Source: Pseudomonadota bacterium
GTDB taxonomy: Bacteria; Pseudomonadota; Gammaproteobacteria; Burkholderiales; Burkholderiaceae_C
NCBI GenBank assembly: GCA_029779845.1
Contig: JAKOZT010000092.1
Coordinates: forward strand, 1 to 64,000
Direction of reading: 5' to 3'
Length of the DNA: 64,000 bases
The notes under the pieces were generated by a model. It was given only the letters and a program-made list of their open reading frames with translations. It had not been told where the DNA came from and made no database searches. The position numbers and the translations under genes were made by a program. Of the stretch, positions 1-9,401 are shown piece after piece; the stretch's first letter is position 1; each line of letters opens with the position of its first letter.

Positions 1-646
1 TGGCCGCGAAGCCGCCCATCAGCGCCTGCCTCACCTTGGCCGGGTCGGCCCCCGCCTTGCTCGCGAACACCAGCGCCTCGCCCACCGCCGCGATGTTCAG
101 CGCGACGATGATCTGGTTGGCCACTTTCGTCGTCTGCCCGTCGCCGTTGCCGCCCACCAGCGTGATGTTCTTGCCCATGCGTTGCAGCAGCGGCAGCACG
201 CGGTCGAAGGCGGCCTGCGGGCCGCCGACCATGATGGTCAGGCTCGCGGCCTTGGCGCCGACTTCGCCGCCGGACACCGGCGCGTCCAGGTAGTCGCAGC
301 CCAGCTCGTTGATGCGCCTGGCGAAGGCCTTGGTCTCGATCGGCGAGATCGAGCTCATGTCGACCACGGTCTTGCCTTTCGAAAGACCCGCCGCCACGCC
401 GTTCTCGCCGAACAGCACCGCCTCCACGTCCGGCGTGTCCGGCACCATCGTGAAGATCACCTCGGCGCGCTCGGCCACGCCGCGCGGGCTGGTGCACTGC
501 GTGGCGCTGCTCGCGGCGATCTCGGGATGCACCTTGCCGCGCGTGTGGACGAAGAGCTGGTGGCCGTCGGCGATCAGGTGCAGCGCCATCGGCGCGCCCA
601 TGATGCCCAGGCCGATGAAGCCGATCTTCTGCGGAGAGGAAGTCAT
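1..646 (-). CDS. glxR: Tartronate semialdehyde reductase (2-hydroxy-3-oxopropionate reductase), cut by the window edge
   Basis: This enzyme reduces tartronate semialdehyde, the product of Gcl, to D-glycerate with a nicotinamide cofactor. The frame starts at the ATG at 646 and runs off the left edge, so about 215 of the usual 290-300 residues are visible. The Rossmann motif KIGFIGLGIMGAPMA lies at residues 7-21, the beta-hydroxyacid dehydrogenase signature VSGGEVGA at 124-131, and the catalytic lysine of the family in GQTTKVANQ (Lys174). It follows hyi by 26 bases on the same strand and is the third gene of the glyoxylate operon. garR is an equally possible name, because the two isozymes are alike; the gcl-hyi context favours glxR. 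Confidence 0.93.
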   Translation of the reverse strand, partial: MTSSPQKIGFIGLGIMGAPMALHLIADGHQLFVHTRGKVHPEIAASSATQCTSPRGVAERAEVIFTMVPDTPDVEAVLFGENGVAAGLSKGKTVVDMSSISPIETKAFARRINELGCDYLDAPVSGGEVGAKAASLTIMVGGPQAAFDRVLPLLQRMGKNITLVGGNGDGQTTKVANQIIVALNIAAVGEALVFASKAGADPAKVRQALMGGFAA

Positions 647-672
647 GTCGGTGTCTCGTTCGAAAGGAAAAA

Positions 673-1461
673 TCAGCGCAGCTGGCGGCGCGCCTGCTCC
701 AGCCAGCCCAGGCCGGCCTCGGTGCCGTTGGCGGGCTTGTATTCGCAGCCGATGAAGCCGGCGTAGCCGATCTTCGCCAGGTGCCCGAAGAGGAACGGGT
801 AGTTGATCTCGCCCGTGCCCGGCTCGTTGCGCCCGGGGTTGTCGGCGATCTGCACGTGGGCGATGCGCGCGAGCTGCTTGTGCAGCGTCGCGGCGAGTTC
901 GCCTTCGCTGCGCTGCGCGTGGTAGATGTCGTACTGCAGGAAGAGGTTGTCCGCGCCGGCCTCGTCCATGATCGCCAGCGCCTGCGCCGTGCGGTTCAGG
1001 AAGAAGCCCGGAATGTCGTAGGTGTTGATCGGCTCGATCAGCAGCTTGAGCTTCGCCTTCTTCAGTTCGGCCGCCGCGTATTTCAGGTTCGCGACGAAGG
1101 TCTGGCGCAGCATCTTCTCGTCGGCGCCCAGCGGCGCCTTGCCGGCCAGGCAGTTGAGCTGCGGCGCGCCCAGCGCGCTCGCGTACTCGATCGCCCTGGC
1201 CACGCCGTCACGGAACTCGTCGATGCGGTCCGGCAGGCAGGCGATGCCGCGCTCGCCGGCGTCCCAGTCGCCGGCCGGCAGGTTGTGCAGCACGCATTGC
1301 AGGCGGTTGCCCTTCAGCCGCGCCGCCACTTCGCCCGGCGTGTGCGCATAGGGGAACAGGAACTCGACGGCGCCGAAGCCGGCGCGCGCGGCGCGCTCGA
1401 AGCGGTCGAGGAAGGGATGCTCGGTGAAGAGCATGCTGAGGTTGGCGGCGAAGCGCGGCAT
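673..1461 (-). CDS. hyi: Hydroxypyruvate isomerase
   Basis: A cytosolic TIM-barrel isomerase that interconverts hydroxypyruvate and tartronate semialdehyde. The 262-residue protein follows E. coli Hyi closely from end to end: RFAANLSMLF at the start, LHNLPAGDWDAGERGIACLP in the middle, then LIEPINTYDIPGF, QYDIYHAQR, IADNPGRNEPGTGEINY and GCEYKP, which carry the metal-binding Glu, Asp and His residues of the AP-endonuclease-2-like fold. I start at the ATG at 1461 (MPRFAANL), which matches the family. An in-frame ATG at 1482 would add seven unconserved residues. It lies between gcl and glxR on the same strand; a palindromic repeat sits in the gap to gcl. Confidence 0.95.
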   Translation of the reverse strand: MPRFAANLSMLFTEHPFLDRFERAARAGFGAVEFLFPYAHTPGEVAARLKGNRLQCVLHNLPAGDWDAGERGIACLPDRIDEFRDGVARAIEYASALGAPQLNCLAGKAPLGADEKMLRQTFVANLKYAAAELKKAKLKLLIEPINTYDIPGFFLNRTAQALAIMDEAGADNLFLQYDIYHAQRSEGELAATLHKQLARIAHVQIADNPGRNEPGTGEINYPFLFGHLAKIGYAGFIGCEYKPANGTEAGLGWLEQARRQLR

Positions 1462-1490
1462 GTGGTGTCCTTGATGTTTCATGAAACGCC

Positions 1491-1528
1491 CGTTCGGGCT
1501 GAGCCCTTCGACAAGCTCAGGGCGAACG
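1491..1528. repeat. Imperfect palindromic intergenic repeat between gcl and hyi
   Basis: The arms CGTTCGGGCTGAGC and GCTCAGGGCGAACG pair except for the GGG/GGG positions and flank the centre CCTTCGACAA. The phrase TTCGACAAGCTCAGGGCGAA is one I recall as a dispersed intergenic repeat in many GC-rich proteobacteria, but I found no second copy in this window. Its place inside an operon suggests an mRNA hairpin that could affect stability of the gcl-hyi message (inference). Confidence 0.6.
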
Positions 1529-1537
1529 GATATCGGA

Positions 1538-3313
<1,776 letters not shown>

Positions 3314-3397
3314 TGCAGTCTCCTTGAGTTCGATCCGACTGGCCGCGATGGTCGGCGCGCGGCGGCGCGGCGTGAAGACCAGGTCGGGCATGTTTGT

Positions 3398-3414
3398 CAT
3401 TCCGTGCAGGAATG
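3398..3414. promoter_or_regulatory. Candidate LysR-type operator in the gcl/lysR divergent promoter region
   Basis: A perfect inverted repeat CATTCC-N5-GGAATG lies between the divergent gcl (start 3313) and regulator (start 3460) genes. Its position, about 54 bases before the regulator start and 93 before the gcl start, is typical of a site where a LysR protein controls both itself and its target. Binding is not shown. Confidence 0.5.
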
Positions 3415-3459
3415 GCCGGACGCGACGAGGCATCATCCGCACCGGGAGGCACCACCACG

Positions 3460-4383
3460 ATGGACCGCATCACCGGCGTTCAGCTGTTCGCGCGCATCGT
3501 CGAGACCGGCAGCTTCAGCCGCGCCTCGTCGGACCTGGGCATCACCCAGCCCACTGCCACCAAGCACGTCGCCGCGCTGGAGGCGCGCCTGGGCGCGCGG
3601 CTGCTGAACCGCAACACGCGCGGCGTCAGCGCCACCGAGATCGGCGCGCTCTACTACGAGAAGTGCAAGGCCATCCAGCGCGAGCTGGAAGAGGCCGACA
3701 GCCTGGCCGCGCTGCTGCAGAGCAAGGTGCGCGGCCAGCTGCGCATCAGCACCTCGGTGGCCTTCGGGCGGCGCGTGGTGGTGCCGCTGGCGCTGCGCTT
3801 CATGCGCGAGCACCCCGAGGTGACGCTGGACCTGAGCTTCGACGACCGCTACGTCAACCTCGTCGAGCAGGGCGTCGACGTGGCGCTGCGCATGGGCCGG
3901 CTGGCCGACTCCGCGCTCGGCGCGCGCTACCTCGGCGTCAACCCCTGGCTGGCGGCGGCCTCGCCCGACTATCTGAAGCGCCGCGGCACGCCGCAGACGC
4001 CGGCCGATCTGGCGCAGCACGACTGCCTGATCTACAGCAGCGTGCAGGGCGACGAGCGCTGGAGCTTCAGCGCGCCGGACGGCGAGACGCTGTCGGTGCC
4101 GGTGAAGGGCCCGCTGCGCTCGAACAACCTCTCGGCGCTGCTGGCCGCCTGCCGCGCCGGGCTGGGGCTGGCGGTGCTGCCCTGGTACGTGGCGCGCGAG
4201 TCGCTGGCCGACGGCGCGATCGTGCCGCTGCTCGAAGGCCACGCGCTGCCGACGCAGGAGCTGCACGCGGTGTTCCCCTCGCCGCGGCTGGTGCCGGGCA
4301 AGGTCAGCACCTTCATCGACTTCCTCAAGCTGCAGCTCGACGGGCCCTGGTGGCAGCGCGCGCCGGGCGCCAACGACGCATGA
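3460..4383 (+). CDS. LysR-family transcriptional regulator, probable regulator of the glyoxylate operon
   Basis: A 307-residue DNA-binding regulator. The N-terminal winged helix-turn-helix reads [20 protein letters not shown] followed by [24 protein letters not shown] (about residues 6-50). The rest is the periplasmic-binding-like effector domain, with HDCLIY and [22 protein letters not shown] near its C-terminal half, as in the PA2877/CrgA-like subgroup of LysR proteins. The ATG at 3460 has GGGAGG upstream; a longer frame from 3394 would run through the inverted repeat at 3398. Divergence from gcl suggests that it controls glyoxylate use (inference). Its stop codon overlaps the ATG of the next gene by one base. 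Confidence 0.9.
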   Translation: MDRITGVQLFARIVETGSFSRASSDLGITQPTATKHVAALEARLGARLLNRNTRGVSATEIGALYYEKCKAIQRELEEADSLAALLQSKVRGQLRISTSVAFGRRVVVPLALRFMREHPEVTLDLSFDDRYVNLVEQGVDVALRMGRLADSALGARYLGVNPWLAAASPDYLKRRGTPQTPADLAQHDCLIYSSVQGDERWSFSAPDGETLSVPVKGPLRSNNLSALLAACRAGLGLAVLPWYVARESLADGAIVPLLEGHALPTQELHAVFPSPRLVPGKVSTFIDFLKLQLDGPWWQRAPGANDA

Positions 4384-4856
4384 TGAAACGACGCGGCTTC
4401 ACGCTGATCGAGCTGATGCTGGTGGTGGCGGTGATCGCCATCCTCGCGACGCTGGCGATGCCCTCGTTCCAGGACCGCATCGTGCGCGAGCAGATCGTCG
4501 AAGGCATGAAGCTCGCCGACGTCGCCAAGCCGCCGGTGGCGGCGATGTGGCGCGTGGCGCACGCGCTGCCGGCCGACAACGCCGCGGCCGGGCTGCCGGC
4601 GGCGGACCGCATCGTCGGCAACCTCGTGACCTCGGTCGCCGTCGAGCAGGGCGCGGTGCACGTGACCTTCGGCAACCAGGCCAACGGCGCGATCCGCGGC
4701 AAGACGCTGACGCTGCGCCCCGCGGTGATAGCCGACGCGCCGGTGGTGCCGGTGGCCTGGGTGTGCTCGGGCGCGGCGGTGCCGGCGCCGATGACGCTAC
4801 ACGGCGCGGATCGCACCAATGTGCCGGCGCGGTTTCTGCCGCTCAACTGCCGCTGA
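4383..4856 (+). CDS. Type IV pilin-like protein (prepilin with GFTLIEL motif)
   Basis: A 157-residue prepilin. The leader MKRRG is followed by FTLIELMLVVAVIAILATLA, so prepilin peptidase should cleave after Gly5 and methylate Phe6; Glu10 is the conserved Glu5 of the mature pilin. A hydrophobic helix is followed by a small globular domain. Two cysteines, in AWVCSG and at the extreme end (LNCR), could form the C-terminal disulfide loop of type IV pilins. Start and stop of neighbouring genes overlap (TGATG with the LysR gene), so it is probably translated with it. No pilin assembly genes lie nearby, and the LysR/pilin pairing is unexpected. It may be a minor pilin or pseudopilin. Confidence 0.85.
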   Translation: MKRRGFTLIELMLVVAVIAILATLAMPSFQDRIVREQIVEGMKLADVAKPPVAAMWRVAHALPADNAAAGLPAADRIVGNLVTSVAVEQGAVHVTFGNQANGAIRGKTLTLRPAVIADAPVVPVAWVCSGAAVPAPMTLHGADRTNVPARFLPLNCR

Positions 4857-4890
4857 GCCGGCGGCGGCATCAGTTTTGATGCGTGATGTA

Positions 4891-4905
4891 TGATGCGCAG
4901 CATCA
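4891..4905. promoter_or_regulatory. Candidate VapB operator
   Basis: The perfect inverted repeat TGATGC-GCA-GCATCA ends next to the AGGAGA ribosome-binding site of vapB. A half-like copy, TGATGCG, occurs about 15 bases upstream. VapB-type antitoxins bind palindromes at their own promoter together with VapC, so this is the likely autoregulatory site. Confidence 0.55.
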
Positions 4906-4918
4906 GGAGAGCCGCATC

Positions 4919-5152
4919 ATGCGCACCACCCTCGCCATCGACGACGACATCCTCGCCGCGGCCCGGCATCTCGCCGAGCGCGACAGCAAGAGCGTGGGCG
5001 AAGTGATCTCCGCGCTCGCCCGGCAGGGCCTGGTGCGGGGGACGCGCGCGGCCCGCGCGGAGCGCAACGGCGTGCCGCTGCTGCCGAGCCGCCGCGGTGC
5101 CACGCCGGTGACGCCGGAACTGGTCAACCAGCTGCGCGACGAATTGCCGTGA
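4919..5152 (+). CDS. VapB-type antitoxin
   Basis: A 77-residue protein beginning MRTTLAIDDDILAAARHLA, the ribbon-helix-helix DNA-binding start typical of antitoxins paired with PIN-domain toxins. The C-terminal half (LLPSRRGATPVTPELVNQLR) would be the toxin-wrapping tail. The ATG at 4919 has AGGAGA nine bases upstream; an ATG at 4883 would extend the protein through the operator repeat. Its stop overlaps the GTG start of the toxin gene (GTGA), as usual for such pairs. The antitoxin should neutralise VapC and repress the operon. Confidence 0.85.
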   Translation: MRTTLAIDDDILAAARHLAERDSKSVGEVISALARQGLVRGTRAARAERNGVPLLPSRRGATPVTPELVNQLRDELP

Positions 5153-5586
5153 GCGTGTACCTGCTGGACGTCAACGTGCTGATCGCGCTCGTCGATCCGG
5201 CGCATGTCCAGCACGACGACGCGCACGCCTGGTTCGCCCGCACCGGCCGCAAGGGCTTCGCCACCTGCCCGATCACCGAGAACGGGCTGGTGCGCATCGT
5301 CGGACACCCCAAGTACCCGAACTCGCCCGGCCCGCCCAGCGTGGTGCTGCAGTCGCTGGAAGCGATCCGCGGCCTGCCGGGGCATCGCTTCTGGCCCGAT
5401 GGAATCAGCATCGCCGACGCGGCATTCTTCGCGCCCGAACTGCTGTCCAGCCACTCGCGCGTGACCGACAGCTACCTGCTGGCGCTCGCTCACTCAAACG
5501 GCGGGCGCCTCGCGACGCTGGACCAGAAGCTCGCAGCGGAAGTCGTCCCCGGCGGAAAGAAGGCACTCGAAATCATCCACGGATGA
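5149..5586 (+). CDS. VapC-type PIN-domain ribonuclease toxin
   Basis: A 145-residue PIN-domain protein, probably an RNase that cleaves specific tRNA or rRNA when freed from VapB. The four acidic active-site residues are visible: Asp7 in YLLDVNVLIAL, Glu44 in ITENGLVRI, Asp107 in VTDSYLLALA and Asp125 in LATLDQKLA. The start is GTG at 5149, overlapping the antitoxin stop. Its own stop overlaps the ATG of the next cytochrome gene (ATGA), so toxin and cytochrome are translationally coupled, which is unusual. The family is often called TA system VapC / type II PIN toxin with TENGLVR motif. Confidence 0.9.
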   Translation: MSVYLLDVNVLIALVDPAHVQHDDAHAWFARTGRKGFATCPITENGLVRIVGHPKYPNSPGPPSVVLQSLEAIRGLPGHRFWPDGISIADAAFFAPELLSSHSRVTDSYLLALAHSNGGRLATLDQKLAAEVVPGGKKALEIIHG

Positions 5587-6266
5587 AACTCGCCGCCCTC
5601 ACCCTCGCCGCGCTGCTCGGCGCCCCCGCCGCGGCCGCGCCGCCCGAGGACACGCTCGCCCAGCGCGTGCTCGCCTGCACCGCCTGCCACGGCAAGGAGG
5701 GGCGCGCGGCGCCCGACGGCTACCACCCGCGCATCGCCGGCAAGCCGGCGCTCTACCTGTTCAACCAGCTCGTCAACTTCCGCGAAGGGCGGCGCCGCTA
5801 CGGGCCGATGATCTACCTCGTCGACCATCTCGGCGACGACTACCTGCGCGAGATCGCCGGGCACTTCGCCGCCATCGAGCTGCCCTACCCCGCGCCGGCG
5901 CCGGCCGACGACGCGCCCGCCGTGCTCGCGCTCGGCGAGCGCCTCGCGACGCAGGGCGACGCCGCGCGCAAGCTGCCGGCCTGCGCGCAGTGCCACGGCC
6001 GCGCGCTGACCGGCACCGCGCCGGCCATCCCCGGCCTCTTGGGCCTGCCGCGCGACTACCTGAAGGGCCAGCTCGGCGCCTGGGTCAACGGCCAGCGCCG
6101 CGCGCACGCGCCCGACTGCATGGCCGAGATCGCGCGGCGCCTGACGCCCGACGACGTGAGCGCCGTCACCGCCTGGCTGTCGAGCCGGCCGGTGCCGGTG
6201 CCGTCCACGGCGGCACCGAGCCTGCCCGCGCCGCTGCCGCTGGAATGCGGCGGCGTGCCGCGCTGA
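5583..6266 (+). CDS. Di-heme c-type cytochrome (cytochrome c4-like)
   Basis: A 227-residue exported electron carrier. A signal peptide of about 19 residues (MKLAALTLAALLGAPAAAA) is followed by two heme-binding sites, CTACH at 32-36 and CAQCH at 134-138, one per domain, as in cytochrome c4/c553-like proteins. It should reside in the periplasm and pass electrons between a dehydrogenase or quinol-oxidising complex and a terminal oxidase. It overlaps vapC by four bases and is followed 13 bases later by a tri-heme cytochrome gene; the two form one transcription unit. The C-terminal proline-rich tail contains one more cysteine (ECGG) of unknown role. Confidence 0.88.
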   Translation: MKLAALTLAALLGAPAAAAPPEDTLAQRVLACTACHGKEGRAAPDGYHPRIAGKPALYLFNQLVNFREGRRRYGPMIYLVDHLGDDYLREIAGHFAAIELPYPAPAPADDAPAVLALGERLATQGDAARKLPACAQCHGRALTGTAPAIPGLLGLPRDYLKGQLGAWVNGQRRAHAPDCMAEIARRLTPDDVSAVTAWLSSRPVPVPSTAAPSLPAPLPLECGGVPR

Positions 6267-6279
6267 GCGAGGACACGCG

Positions 6280-7572
6280 ATGCGCAAGCGCTGGCTGCTC
6301 GCTCCGCTGCTGCTGATCGCGGCGCTGGCCGTCGTCATCGCCTGGCTCAATGTGCGCGGCGAAGCGCCGATCGCCGGCGATGCCGCGCCGACCCACGGCA
6401 CGCCCGATCAGGTGGCGCGCGGCGAGTACCTGGCGCGCATCGGCAACTGCGCCACCTGCCACGGCGTGCGCGGCGGCGTGCCGTGGGCGGGCGGGCGCGG
6501 CATCGCCACGCCCTTCGGCACGGTGTACGCTGGCAACCTCACGCCCGACGACGACACCGGCCTGGGCCGCTGGAGCGCGGCGCATTTCTGGCGCGCGATG
6601 CACCACGGCCGCTCGGCCGACGGCCGGCTGCTCTACCCCGCCTTCCCCTACCCCGACTTCTCGCGCATCACGCGCGAGGACAGCGACGCGATCTACTTCT
6701 TCCTGCGCACGCTGCCCGCCGTGCGCCAGCCCGCCACGCCGCACGCGCTGGACTTTCCGTACAGCTCGCAGGCGGCGCTGGCCGTCTGGCGCGCCCTCTT
6801 CTTCCGCCCCGGCGCCTTCGAGCCCGAGCCGGCGCGCGGCCCGGCGTGGAACCGCGGCGCCTATCTCGTGCGCGGCCTCGGCCATTGCGGCGCCTGCCAC
6901 GGCGGGCGCAACCTGTTCGGCGCCACGCCCGAGGGCGGCCAGTCGCTGGCCGGCGGGCTGATCCCGATGCGCAACTGGTACGCGCCGGCGCTCACCGCGC
7001 CCGACCAGGCCGGCGTGGCCGACTGGGAGACGGCGCACATCGTCGCGCTGCTGCGCGACGGCACGTCGCCGCGCGGCTCGGCGCTCGGGCCGATGGCCGA
7101 CGTGGTCTACCGCAGCCTGCAGCACCTGCGCGACGACGACCTGAACGCGATCGCGCTGTTCCTGAAGTCGCTGCCGCAGCAGCGCAGCGCCGCGAGCAGC
7201 CGCAAGCCGCCCGACCCGGCGCAGAAGGAAGCCGGCGCGAAGCTGTACGAAACGCACTGCGCCGATTGCCACGGCGCCAAAGGCCAGGGCGCGCGCAGCG
7301 GCGCTGGCGTGGTGATCGCCCCCGCGCTGGCCGGCAACCGCGTGGTGACGATGGAGCCGCCGGCGAACCTGATCCGCGTGATCGTGCACGGCGGCTTCCA
7401 GCCCGCCACGCGCGGCAACCCGCGGCCGTTCGGCATGCCGCCCTTCGGGCTCGCGCTGTCCGACGCGCAGATCGCCGCGCTGGCCGGCTACCTGCGCAGC
7501 AGCTGGGGCCACCAGGCCGGCGAGGTGCTGCCCCAGGAGGTGGCGCGCTGGCGCGGCGGCGCGGGAGAGTGA
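6280..7572 (+). CDS. Membrane-anchored tri-heme cytochrome c (dehydrogenase cytochrome-subunit type)
   Basis: A 430-residue protein with an N-terminal membrane anchor (WLLAPLLLIAALAVVIAWL, residues 5-23) and three CXXCH heme sites: CATCH at 57-61, CGACH at 203-207 and CADCH at 327-331. The pattern, with GEYLARIGNCATCH, the ANLTPD-like stretch AGNLTPDDDTGLGRW and HGRSADGRLLYPAFPY, is that of cytochrome subunits of membrane alcohol, gluconate or aldehyde dehydrogenases. No such dehydrogenase gene lies beside it, so its electron donor must be encoded elsewhere, or it works with the di-heme cytochrome upstream. An inverted repeat spans the stop codon. Confidence 0.88.
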   Translation: MRKRWLLAPLLLIAALAVVIAWLNVRGEAPIAGDAAPTHGTPDQVARGEYLARIGNCATCHGVRGGVPWAGGRGIATPFGTVYAGNLTPDDDTGLGRWSAAHFWRAMHHGRSADGRLLYPAFPYPDFSRITREDSDAIYFFLRTLPAVRQPATPHALDFPYSSQAALAVWRALFFRPGAFEPEPARGPAWNRGAYLVRGLGHCGACHGGRNLFGATPEGGQSLAGGLIPMRNWYAPALTAPDQAGVADWETAHIVALLRDGTSPRGSALGPMADVVYRSLQHLRDDDLNAIALFLKSLPQQRSAASSRKPPDPAQKEAGAKLYETHCADCHGAKGQGARSGAGVVIAPALAGNRVVTMEPPANLIRVIVHGGFQPATRGNPRPFGMPPFGLALSDAQIAALAGYLRSSWGHQAGEVLPQEVARWRGGAGE

Positions 7573-7583
7573 CACCCTGTCAC
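7569..7583. promoter_or_regulatory. Inverted repeat over the stop codon of the tri-heme cytochrome gene
   Basis: GTGACA-CCC-TGTCAC is a perfect 6-bp inverted repeat with a 3-base centre that includes the TGA stop at 7570. It lies 70 bases before the next gene and could be an operator for it; it is too short and lacks a T-run for a terminator. Function is unknown. Confidence 0.3.
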
Positions 7584-7652
7584 GCTTGCATACAGCACGC
7601 CGCCGACACGCGCTAACCTGCGCACCCTTGCCACTCTTTTGCAGGAGCCGCG

Positions 7653-8177
7653 ATGTTCCGCCCCTTGTTCGCCGCCACTCTCGCGAGCGGCCTGGCCGCC
7701 ATGACGCCGGCGCACGCCGCCGACGTCAACGTCGGCGTCTCGGTCAGCGTCGGCCAGCCCGGCTTCTACGGCCGCATCGACATCGGCAACATGCCGCCGC
7801 CGGTGCTGATGTATCCGCAGCCGGTGGTCATCCAGCCCGCGCCGGTGGCGGTGGTGCGCCAGCCGATCTACCTGCACGTGCCGCCCGGCCACGCGCGCGA
7901 CTGGGGCCGCCACTGCATGCGCTACGCCGCCTGCAACCAGCCGGTGTACTTCGTGCAGGACCAGTGGTACCAGCAGGTCTACGCGCCGCAATACCGTGAG
8001 CACCATCGCCCGCACTACGCGCCGCCGCCGCCTCCGCCGCCTCCGCATGGCCGGCCCGGCGGCCCGCGCCACGACGATCACCCGCGCGGCGGCCCGCGCA
8101 ACGACCGTCGCGACGACCACGACCGCGGCCGCCCCCGCGGGCGCGACCGGGACCCGCGCGAGCGCGGCCGCGACTGA
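7653..8177 (+). CDS. Exported protein with polyproline and charged His/Arg/Asp-rich tail, function unknown
   Basis: I do not recognise a characterised family. The 174-residue product has a signal peptide ending AHAAD (about residue 23), a middle part with PPPVLMYPQPVVIQPAPVAVV and YLHVPPGHARDWGRHC, and then a run of eight prolines followed by a highly charged tail of Arg, Asp, Gly and His. Proteins of this type, with a YLHVPPGH segment, are common in Burkholderiales and annotated as hypothetical. The ATG at 7653 has AGGAG upstream. The two cysteines (HC and AC) could form a disulfide. The last base touches the 3' end of the convergent tautomerase gene. Confidence 0.7.
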   Translation: MFRPLFAATLASGLAAMTPAHAADVNVGVSVSVGQPGFYGRIDIGNMPPPVLMYPQPVVIQPAPVAVVRQPIYLHVPPGHARDWGRHCMRYAACNQPVYFVQDQWYQQVYAPQYREHHRPHYAPPPPPPPPHGRPGGPRHDDHPRGGPRNDRRDDHDRGRPRGRDRDPRERGRD

Positions 8178-8393
8178 TCAGCTGCCCGCGGGCTTCGCGG
8201 GGGCGGCCTGCTTGTCCGACCACAGCACGCCGCCGGTGGCCCAGTTCTCGCGCCGGACGTCCTGGAAGATCACGTCGACGCCGTCGGCGCTGCTACCGAG
8301 CACGCGCACGCAGGCCTCGGTGAGTTCGCGGGCGAGCGCGCGTTTCTGCTCGGCGCTGCGACCCTCGAAGAGTTCGACGCGCAAGGTGGGCAT
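8178..8393 (-). CDS. 4-oxalocrotonate tautomerase family protein
   Basis: A 71-residue member of the tautomerase superfamily, whose catalytic base is the N-terminal proline exposed after removal of Met1 (MPTLRVELFEGRS). The helix AEQKRALARELTEACVRVLG and the strand DVIFQDVRRENWATGG, with the conserved Arg of the active site region, fit the family. The natural substrate cannot be told from sequence. It lies tail to tail with the preceding gene; the two stop codons abut (TGATCA). Confidence 0.85.
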   Translation of the reverse strand: MPTLRVELFEGRSAEQKRALARELTEACVRVLGSSADGVDVIFQDVRRENWATGGVLWSDKQAAPAKPAGS

Positions 8394-8531
8394 GGCTGTT
8401 TCTCCAGAGTCTTCTACCTAGATTCGCCCCCCAAGAAATGGGAGCGCCGTCCCCCCATTCTGGATGACGCGCGGCGAGGGGCGCGCTTCTAAGCTGGCCT
8501 TCATCGCGGCACTGCGCCGCATGGAGCCACG

Positions 8532-9401
8532 ATGAAGCGCCTCACCCTGCCCCGCGCCGCGCTGCTCGCCCTTTGGGGGGTGCTGCTGCCCGGCTGCTGC
8601 GCCGCCGCCTCGATCGGCATCGTCACCATCGTCGACGGCGAGGCCAGCCTGCTGCGCGACGCGCAACGCTTCGCCGCCGCCGAGGGCCTGCGCGTGCGCG
8701 ACGAGGACATCGTCCGCACCGGCGCCGATGCGCGGCTCGTGCGCATCGAGCTGTCCGACGGCAGCGCGCTCGACCTCGGCCCCGACACCGAGCTGATGCT
8801 GCAGCCGCGCGCCGGCGGCCGCTTCGGCGAGCGCGCCGCCACGCTCTACCTGGCGCGCGGCTGGCTCAAGGTGGCCAGCGCCGGGCAGCCGCTGGCCGGC
8901 ATTGCCAGCCCCTCGGCCGACCTGCGCGCACTGGTCGGCACCGCGGTGCTGCACGCTGGCCCCGAGGCGACGCTGGTGTTCGTCGAAGCGGGCCAGGCGC
9001 GCGTGGCCGAGGCCGGCGCGGCGCATGAAGTCGCGCTCGGCGACGGCGATGCCTTCGTGCGCCGCGGCCGCGAGGCCGCGACCAGCGCGCGCCGCCCGCC
9101 GCCCGGCGGGCTGGCCGGCCTGCCGCGCGCCTTCGCCGACTCGCTGCCGCGCCGCGCCGCGCGCTTCCAGGCCCGCCCCGCGGAGCCCGGCCGCGGCCTG
9201 CCGGTGACGCGCGCCGAGCTGGCGAGCTGGATCGACGCCGAACCCGCGCTGCGCACGCCGCGCGTCGCTGCCCACGCCGCGCCCCGCTCGCGGCCGACGG
9301 TGATCGTGCAGCGCGCCGAGCCCAGGCCGGTGCGCCTGGACGGCCTGATGACCTGGCCGCTGGCGGCCGCGCCCGCCCCTTCGACGGAGACCACGCGATG
9401 A
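8532..9401 (+). CDS. FecR-domain exported protein
   Basis: A 289-residue protein with a signal peptide (hydrophobic ALLALWGVLLPG; a lipobox-like GCCA could make it a lipoprotein) followed by a FecR domain. Typical parts are SIGIVTIVDGEASLLRDAQR, VRDEDIVRTGADARLVRIEL and SDGSALDLGPDTELML, then LVGTAVLHAG and VFVEAGQARVAE. FecR domains are extracytoplasmic sensing or scaffold modules. The C-terminal third is proline- and arginine-rich. Its end overlaps the next gene by four bases (ATGA), so FecR protein, heme sensor and Ser/Thr kinase are one translationally coupled unit. No ECF sigma gene is nearby, so it is not a classical FecIR system. Confidence 0.85.
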   Translation: MKRLTLPRAALLALWGVLLPGCCAAASIGIVTIVDGEASLLRDAQRFAAAEGLRVRDEDIVRTGADARLVRIELSDGSALDLGPDTELMLQPRAGGRFGERAATLYLARGWLKVASAGQPLAGIASPSADLRALVGTAVLHAGPEATLVFVEAGQARVAEAGAAHEVALGDGDAFVRRGREAATSARRPPPGGLAGLPRAFADSLPRRAARFQARPAEPGRGLPVTRAELASWIDAEPALRTPRVAAHAAPRSRPTVIVQRAEPRPVRLDGLMTWPLAAAPAPSTETTR

